Positions 60,905 to 64,000 of a DNA stretch of 64,000 nt are shown here, piece after piece. The stretch's first letter is position 1; each line of letters opens with the position of its first letter. The stretch comes from SXOA01 sp051004015. GTDB taxonomy: Bacteria > Planctomycetota > Planctomycetia > Pirellulales > Pirellulaceae. Made by a program: the position numbers and the translations under genes. The stretch is taken from the NCBI GenBank assembly GCA_051004015.1, contig JBPCKT010000063.1, positions 127,058-191,057 on the forward strand. The letters run 5' to 3'. The notes beneath the pieces were generated by a model. It saw only the letters and a program-made list of their open reading frames with translations. It was not told the DNA's origin and made no database searches.

Positions 60905-61261
60905 ATGTCGGTTCTGTTTCTCTGTCCGAATTTGATGTTCGCCTCCCGCGTTTCCGGCGCGGCGAGCGCGCTGAAGATTCCGCTGGAAGTCTTGGCGAGC
61001 CCTGGTGACCTGGCGATAAAGCTGTCCGCCGATACGCGGCTGGTGATTATTGACCTCGGCCAAGACGGCTTGGAGCTGAGTGGAATTGTCGCTGATGTCC
61101 GCGCGAAGTCGTCATCCGCCCGCATCGTGGCATTTGGCAGTCATGTGAATGAAGCCGCGCTCGCGGCCGCTCGCGCCGCCGGCTGTGACGAGGTGATGCC
61201 GAACTCGCAGTTCGACCGGACGTACGTGGAGCTGCTGCGGTCCGTGATGGATAACGCTTAA
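60905..61261 (+). CDS. response-regulator-receiver-like protein
   Basis: 118 residues; GAGAGG lies just upstream. The pattern SVLFLCPNLMFASRV, LVIIDLGQDG (possible phosphoacceptor Asp near residue 50), ARIVAFGSHVNEAALAAARAAGCDEVM resembles the beta/alpha topology of receiver domains, with the Asp-Ser/Ala/Lys set partly degenerate. The usual C-terminal lysine is not evident. It may be a stand-alone signalling module. It overlaps the next, converging gene by 4 bp. Confidence 0.6.
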   Translation: MSVLFLCPNLMFASRVSGAASALKIPLEVLASPGDLAIKLSADTRLVIIDLGQDGLELSGIVADVRAKSSSARIVAFGSHVNEAALAAARAAGCDEVMPNSQFDRTYVELLRSVMDNA

Positions 61262-62529
61262 GGCGGCGGGACTTGCACGGTTTCCACCAGCCGCTGTTCC
61301 GGTGGCGGCGGCGCGTCCGCGGTGGGCACCGGCGCGGGCGACGGTACCGGAGCCGGCGTTGCTGCCGTTGTCAACGGCGTGTGAGGCGCGGGGGTCTCCG
61401 CGGGGACGTAGACGTCGTCCAACTCCTTGTCATCCACGTCCTGCCGCATCAGCAGATAGATTGCGCCGGCGACGCACCAGAAGAAGCTGAACATGAAGCC
61501 GGTTTCGATGAGCTCGACCAGGCCGATGGAGAGAGCCATCAGGATTCCGCCAAATCGAGCGAGCTGGTTGCCGTCGTTTTCTCGGAGGAATTGGATCTGG
61601 CTGAGGCTGGCAAGTCCTTCGATTCGGGCCGCTTGTTCCGCACCCGCGCCCCAGGAGAATGCCCACAAGCCGAACTCGATGATGATCTCCGCCGTGTAAT
61701 GGGCGGCGGCCCAGCAAAGCGCGCCAAACAGCGCGGCGACGACGGCATAGAACAGATAGTGCAGCGGCTTGCCATAGACATACGAAAACGAGCGGCTGAA
61801 GGCTTCAAAGGCGTCCCCTTCCCGCTCCGCGCTAATCGTGCCCCACATCAGCGGCCAGCCGAACAGCAACCCTGCGAGGAGCCAGGCGGCGACGACCCCG
61901 GCCAGAATCACGAAGATCCAGAGAACGCCGGCCAGGATGAAGCCGAAGTCATGCAGCCAGGCAATGAAGCCGAGTGCGGCAATGGGAAGCGAGAGCAGCA
62001 ACACCCCCGAGAGCGGATAGAGCGGCGCGAGAAAGTACCACAGGTATCGGCGCGCGGCGAACTGCACGGTTTCCATGAAACTCGGCGTTTCGTCGGCTCC
62101 GAATTCCACCACCGCCCGCCGCGTGATAATGCCGCCCGCCAGCGCCCAGATGGCGAGCGACCAGAGCGAGGCGAACGTGTAATACGCGGCATGGCGAATG
62201 TTGAGGTCGCGGCGGAAGACGCGATAGAACGGCTCCGATAAGCGAAAATAGCCGTCGATCAGCGAGCTCTCTTCCGCCGGCAGATACTTGGCAACGGCAC
62301 GGGGAGTCTTTGCGTAGAGCAACGAGCCCGGATCAGCGGCGCTGCGCTGGTCCGTCGTCAAGAATACAAATTCACCAGCCCGCCATCCGGCGGCAGAAAG
62401 AAAAACCGCCAGCGTCGCCACCAAGAGCAGCGTCGGCGAGATCGCCAGGCGGAACGTGCGAAAGATAATGAGCCAGGGAAACAGCTCGCGCCAGGCAATC
62501 CGCCGCAGCACTCCGCGTTCATCCGTCAT
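61258..62529 (-). CDS. large multi-pass membrane protein, unknown function
   Basis: 423 residues with six or more hydrophobic segments (LLLVATLAVFLSAAGWRAG, LWSLAIWALAGGIITRRA, LYPLSGVLLLSLPIAALGFIAW, LWIFVILAGVVAAWLLAGLLFGW, LFYAVVAALFGALCWAA and GFMFSFFWCVAGAIYLLM). The C-terminal 60 residues are proline/valine-rich and cytosolic. No motif was recognised. A paired receiver-like gene converges from the other side. Confidence 0.7.
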   Translation of the reverse strand: MTDERGVLRRIAWRELFPWLIIFRTFRLAISPTLLLVATLAVFLSAAGWRAGEFVFLTTDQRSAADPGSLLYAKTPRAVAKYLPAEESSLIDGYFRLSEPFYRVFRRDLNIRHAAYYTFASLWSLAIWALAGGIITRRAVVEFGADETPSFMETVQFAARRYLWYFLAPLYPLSGVLLLSLPIAALGFIAWLHDFGFILAGVLWIFVILAGVVAAWLLAGLLFGWPLMWGTISAEREGDAFEAFSRSFSYVYGKPLHYLFYAVVAALFGALCWAAAHYTAEIIIEFGLWAFSWGAGAEQAARIEGLASLSQIQFLRENDGNQLARFGGILMALSIGLVELIETGFMFSFFWCVAGAIYLLMRQDVDDKELDDVYVPAETPAPHTPLTTAATPAPVPSPAPVPTADAPPPPEQRLVETVQVPPP

Positions 62530-62604
62530 GCGCTGACCCCTGCCGGAAAGGAAAAAAGTCAGCGGAAATTATACGCGAATAGTTCACTGCCGCAAGCAGC
62601 GGCA

Positions 62605-62796
62605 TTATTCCGTCTCTTTGGGCGCACTCTCCGCGGTCTCGTCGTCCTCATCCTTCCGTTCCACTGGCACGCTGTAGCTCTCGCGGAGCCAGCGGCCGAG
62701 GTCGATCTGGCGGCAGCGGTCGCTGCAGAAGGGCATGGCCAGAGTCGCGGCGGGGTCGAACTGCTTTTCGCAGATGGGGCAGCGGATGGTGAGCAT
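62605..62796 (-). CDS. yacG: DNA gyrase inhibitor YacG
   Basis: 63 residues from the ATG at 62796. IRCPICEKQFDP and FCSDRCRQIDLGRWLRESY are the four-cysteine zinc site (C-x2-C and C-x3-C) and the helix of YacG, which inhibits gyrase. The C-terminus is acidic. An in-frame longer start at 62844 would read through a repeat and was not used. Confidence 0.9.
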   Translation of the reverse strand: MLTIRCPICEKQFDPAATLAMPFCSDRCRQIDLGRWLRESYSVPVERKDEDDETAESAPKETE

Positions 62797-62812
62797 GATC
62801 GGGAGGATTTCA

Positions 62813-62866
62813 AAGTATTCCTCACGCTCCGCGCGAGGAATCATCGCGCGGAGCGTGATGAGTACT
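62813..62866. repeat. CACGCTCCGCG hairpin repeat between yacG and fmdB
   Basis: TCCTCACGCTCCGCGCGAGG followed by ATCGCGCGGAGCGTGATGAG forms two hairpins facing each other. The same element lies at 63253-63309. Both end with a TGATGAGTACT tail. Confidence 0.85.
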
Positions 62867-62882
62867 TTTCTTGGGCCGGCGG

Positions 62883-63236
62883 CTAGTTCTTCTTTTCCGG
62901 CTTGGACGGAGCCGCCGGCTTGCTCTCGGCCGCGGGTTTAGCTTCGGCCGCCGGCTTGCTTTCCGTGCCCTTGGATTCGGTTTTCGAGTCGGCGGAGCTC
63001 GCCGCCGGCTCGCTGGATTTCTTGTCAGCCGCCGCCGACGACTTGTAAGACTCGCTGCGGTAGTCTGTTTGATAGAAGCCGCTTCCCTTGAACATCACGG
63101 CGGCACCGGCGCCGAACAAGCGGCGGAGCTTCTTCTTTTTGCACTTGGGGCATTTCGTGAGCGGCTCGTCGCTCATGTTTTGAAACAGCTCATACTTATG
63201 ACTGCAGGCGTCGCACTCGTAGTCGTAGGTGGGCAT
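62883..63236 (-). CDS. FmdB-family zinc ribbon protein
   Basis: 117 residues. The start MPTYDYECDACSHKYELFQ and KCPKCKKKKLRRLF give a CxxC...CxxC zinc ribbon. The C-terminal half is an Ala/Ser/Lys/Pro repeat tail (ESKPAAEAKPAAESKPAA), low in complexity. FmdB proteins are regulators or RNA/protein-binding small factors. The gene lies between grpE and yacG on the same strand. Confidence 0.92.
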   Translation of the reverse strand: MPTYDYECDACSHKYELFQNMSDEPLTKCPKCKKKKLRRLFGAGAAVMFKGSGFYQTDYRSESYKSSAAADKKSSEPAASSADSKTESKGTESKPAAEAKPAAESKPAAPSKPEKKN

Positions 63237-63252
63237 GTATTTGTCTTTGCAA

Positions 63253-63309
63253 AGTACTCCTCACGCTCCGCGTGAGGAATTTTCATCACGCGGAGCGTGA
63301 TGAGTACTA
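63253..63309. repeat. CACGCTCCGCGTGA hairpin repeat between fmdB and grpE
   Basis: TCCTCACGCTCCGCGTGAGG plus CATCACGCGGAGCGTGATGA give two hairpins. The stop codon of grpE (63307-63309) lies in the AGTACT tail of this repeat. It is the same family as 62813-62866. Confidence 0.85.
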
Positions 63310-63822
63310 TTCTTGGGCTCCGGTCGAAACAAAAACCTGGGCGGGGCGGATGACGCGGTCGAACAGCTTGTAGCCGGACTGGGCCTCGCGGGTGACGGCG
63401 CCGGCGGGATGCTCGCTGCTGGCTTCCTGGGCAATGGCTTGATGGACGTTGGGGTCGAACGGCTGGCCGACAGTCTCGATCCGCACGCATTGATGCTGGC
63501 TGAGGACATTCTGCAACTGGGCGGACACCATCTGCACGCCTTCCAAGAGGCCGCTGCCATCTCCTTGAGCGGCAGCCAAAGCCCGCTCCAGGTTATCCAC
63601 CACCGTCAGCAACTCCTTGGCAAACGGCAGCAGGGCGTAGCGCCGCTCCTCCTCCATCTCGCGGCGGGCCCGCTTGCGGTAGTTTTCCAGCTCGGCCTGA
63701 ACGCGCAGGGCCTTCTCGTTCGACTCCGCCAGTTCCTGCTGCAGCCGAGCCGCGTCCATAGGATTATCACCGGCGAAGACCTGATCGTCGATTGCTTCTT
63801 GAGTATTGGATATGTCAGCCAT
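63307..63822 (-). CDS. grpE: GrpE nucleotide exchange factor for DnaK
   Basis: 171 residues; AGGGA upstream of the ATG. The N-terminal coiled coil is followed by LQQELAESNEKALRVQAELENYRKRARRE, KELLTVVDNLERALAAA, and the C-terminal wing with PFDPNVHQAIAQEASSEHPAGAVT and GYKLFDRVIRPAQVFVS. It releases ADP from DnaK. No CIRCE operator is visible upstream to base 64000. It is followed by fmdB and yacG. Confidence 0.97.
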   Translation of the reverse strand: MADISNTQEAIDDQVFAGDNPMDAARLQQELAESNEKALRVQAELENYRKRARREMEEERRYALLPFAKELLTVVDNLERALAAAQGDGSGLLEGVQMVSAQLQNVLSQHQCVRIETVGQPFDPNVHQAIAQEASSEHPAGAVTREAQSGYKLFDRVIRPAQVFVSTGAQE

Positions 63823-64000
63823 GATAGTCCCTGAAAAAAGGGAGGCAGCGGAGCGGCGTTACCAACCTCTATCCGCACACGCTGTGCCGCGCGAGGGGGT
63901 CGGGGGGGGGTTTTTTGGGGGGCGGAAAAAACCCTCCCAACCCCACGAACACAGATGCATTGGCTCCTCCCCCCCAAAATAAGACCTCACTTTCTCCAAA

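Noticed and set aside
63823..64000. CIRCE-type heat-shock operator upstream of grpE
   Set aside because: No TTAGCACTC/GAGTGCTAA inverted repeat is visible up to the window end.

Overview
The window comes from a high-GC planctomycete, probably of the Pirellula/Gemmata-like lineages; no rRNA is present to refine this. The evidence is the protein families: a DUF1559 pseudopilin-like protein paired with a small lipoprotein, two Tat-type DUF1501 proteins, a DUF1080 protein, an NPYESP-type membrane protein, a PQQ-type beta-propeller, a Ser/Thr kinase, a Fae-family protein, and many intergenic hairpin repeats. I saw no rRNA, tRNA, CRISPR array or intact transposase.

Layout. 1-15.4 kb: ABC ATPase (cut by the window edge), lipoprotein/DUF1559 pair, acyl-CoA carboxylase beta subunit, an HTH-type protein, a membrane protein, an M19 dipeptidase, a 1147-residue fatty-acyl-AMP ligase/ACP/alpha-oxoamine synthase fusion, a PQQ beta-propeller, a large secreted esterase-like hydrolase and a pirin. 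15.8-19.5 kb: VapD-like protein, a small membrane protein, flotillin FloA, a 47-residue micropeptide and an NhaD/citrate-type transporter. 19.5-20.8 kb: repeat-rich non-coding DNA. 20.8-25.6 kb: alpha-glucan phosphorylase, then a surface-polysaccharide cassette (capsule-type glycosyltransferase, methyltransferase, sulfotransferase). 25.6-35.7 kb: pseudouridine synthase, Fae homologue, DUF1501/TolB-like/DUF1501 set, cupin, DinB, family-4 uracil-DNA glycosylase and der. 35.8-38 kb: a SIR2-domain protein converging on a PUR-alpha-like protein with two Myb/SANT-like repeats. 38.7-51 kb: lactonase, alanine dehydrogenase, pyruvate carboxylase, a membrane/spermidine-synthase fusion, an LptF/G permease, ComF, SDR and a membrane-anchored TPR-like protein. 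51-58.1 kb is the accessory region: repeats, then a type ISP restriction-modification gene whose middle is missing and replaced by a D12-class adenine methylase plus a SacI-family-like endonuclease, then two toxin-antitoxin loci with toxins cut to stubs and one intact DUF433/PIN-like pair. 58.2-64 kb: DUF1080, kinase, small regulators, a large membrane protein, and the grpE-fmdB-yacG chaperone/zinc-ribbon group.

The most unusual features are (1) the restriction-modification cassette sitting inside the remains of another restriction-modification gene, beside decapitated toxins; (2) a dispersed repeat of about 250 bp, with two inverted copies 31 kb apart, a GATTAA-type tail and an ACTTACG/CGTAAGT inverted repeat; (3) many hairpins built from short tandem words, some covering gene starts, encoding signal-peptide cores or lying in frame inside coding sequence; (4) a Fae homologue whose usual active-site histidine position appears to be Glu; and (5) the FAAL-ACP-oxoamine synthase fusion. 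Family assignments are from recognition of motifs by eye; no database search was run.
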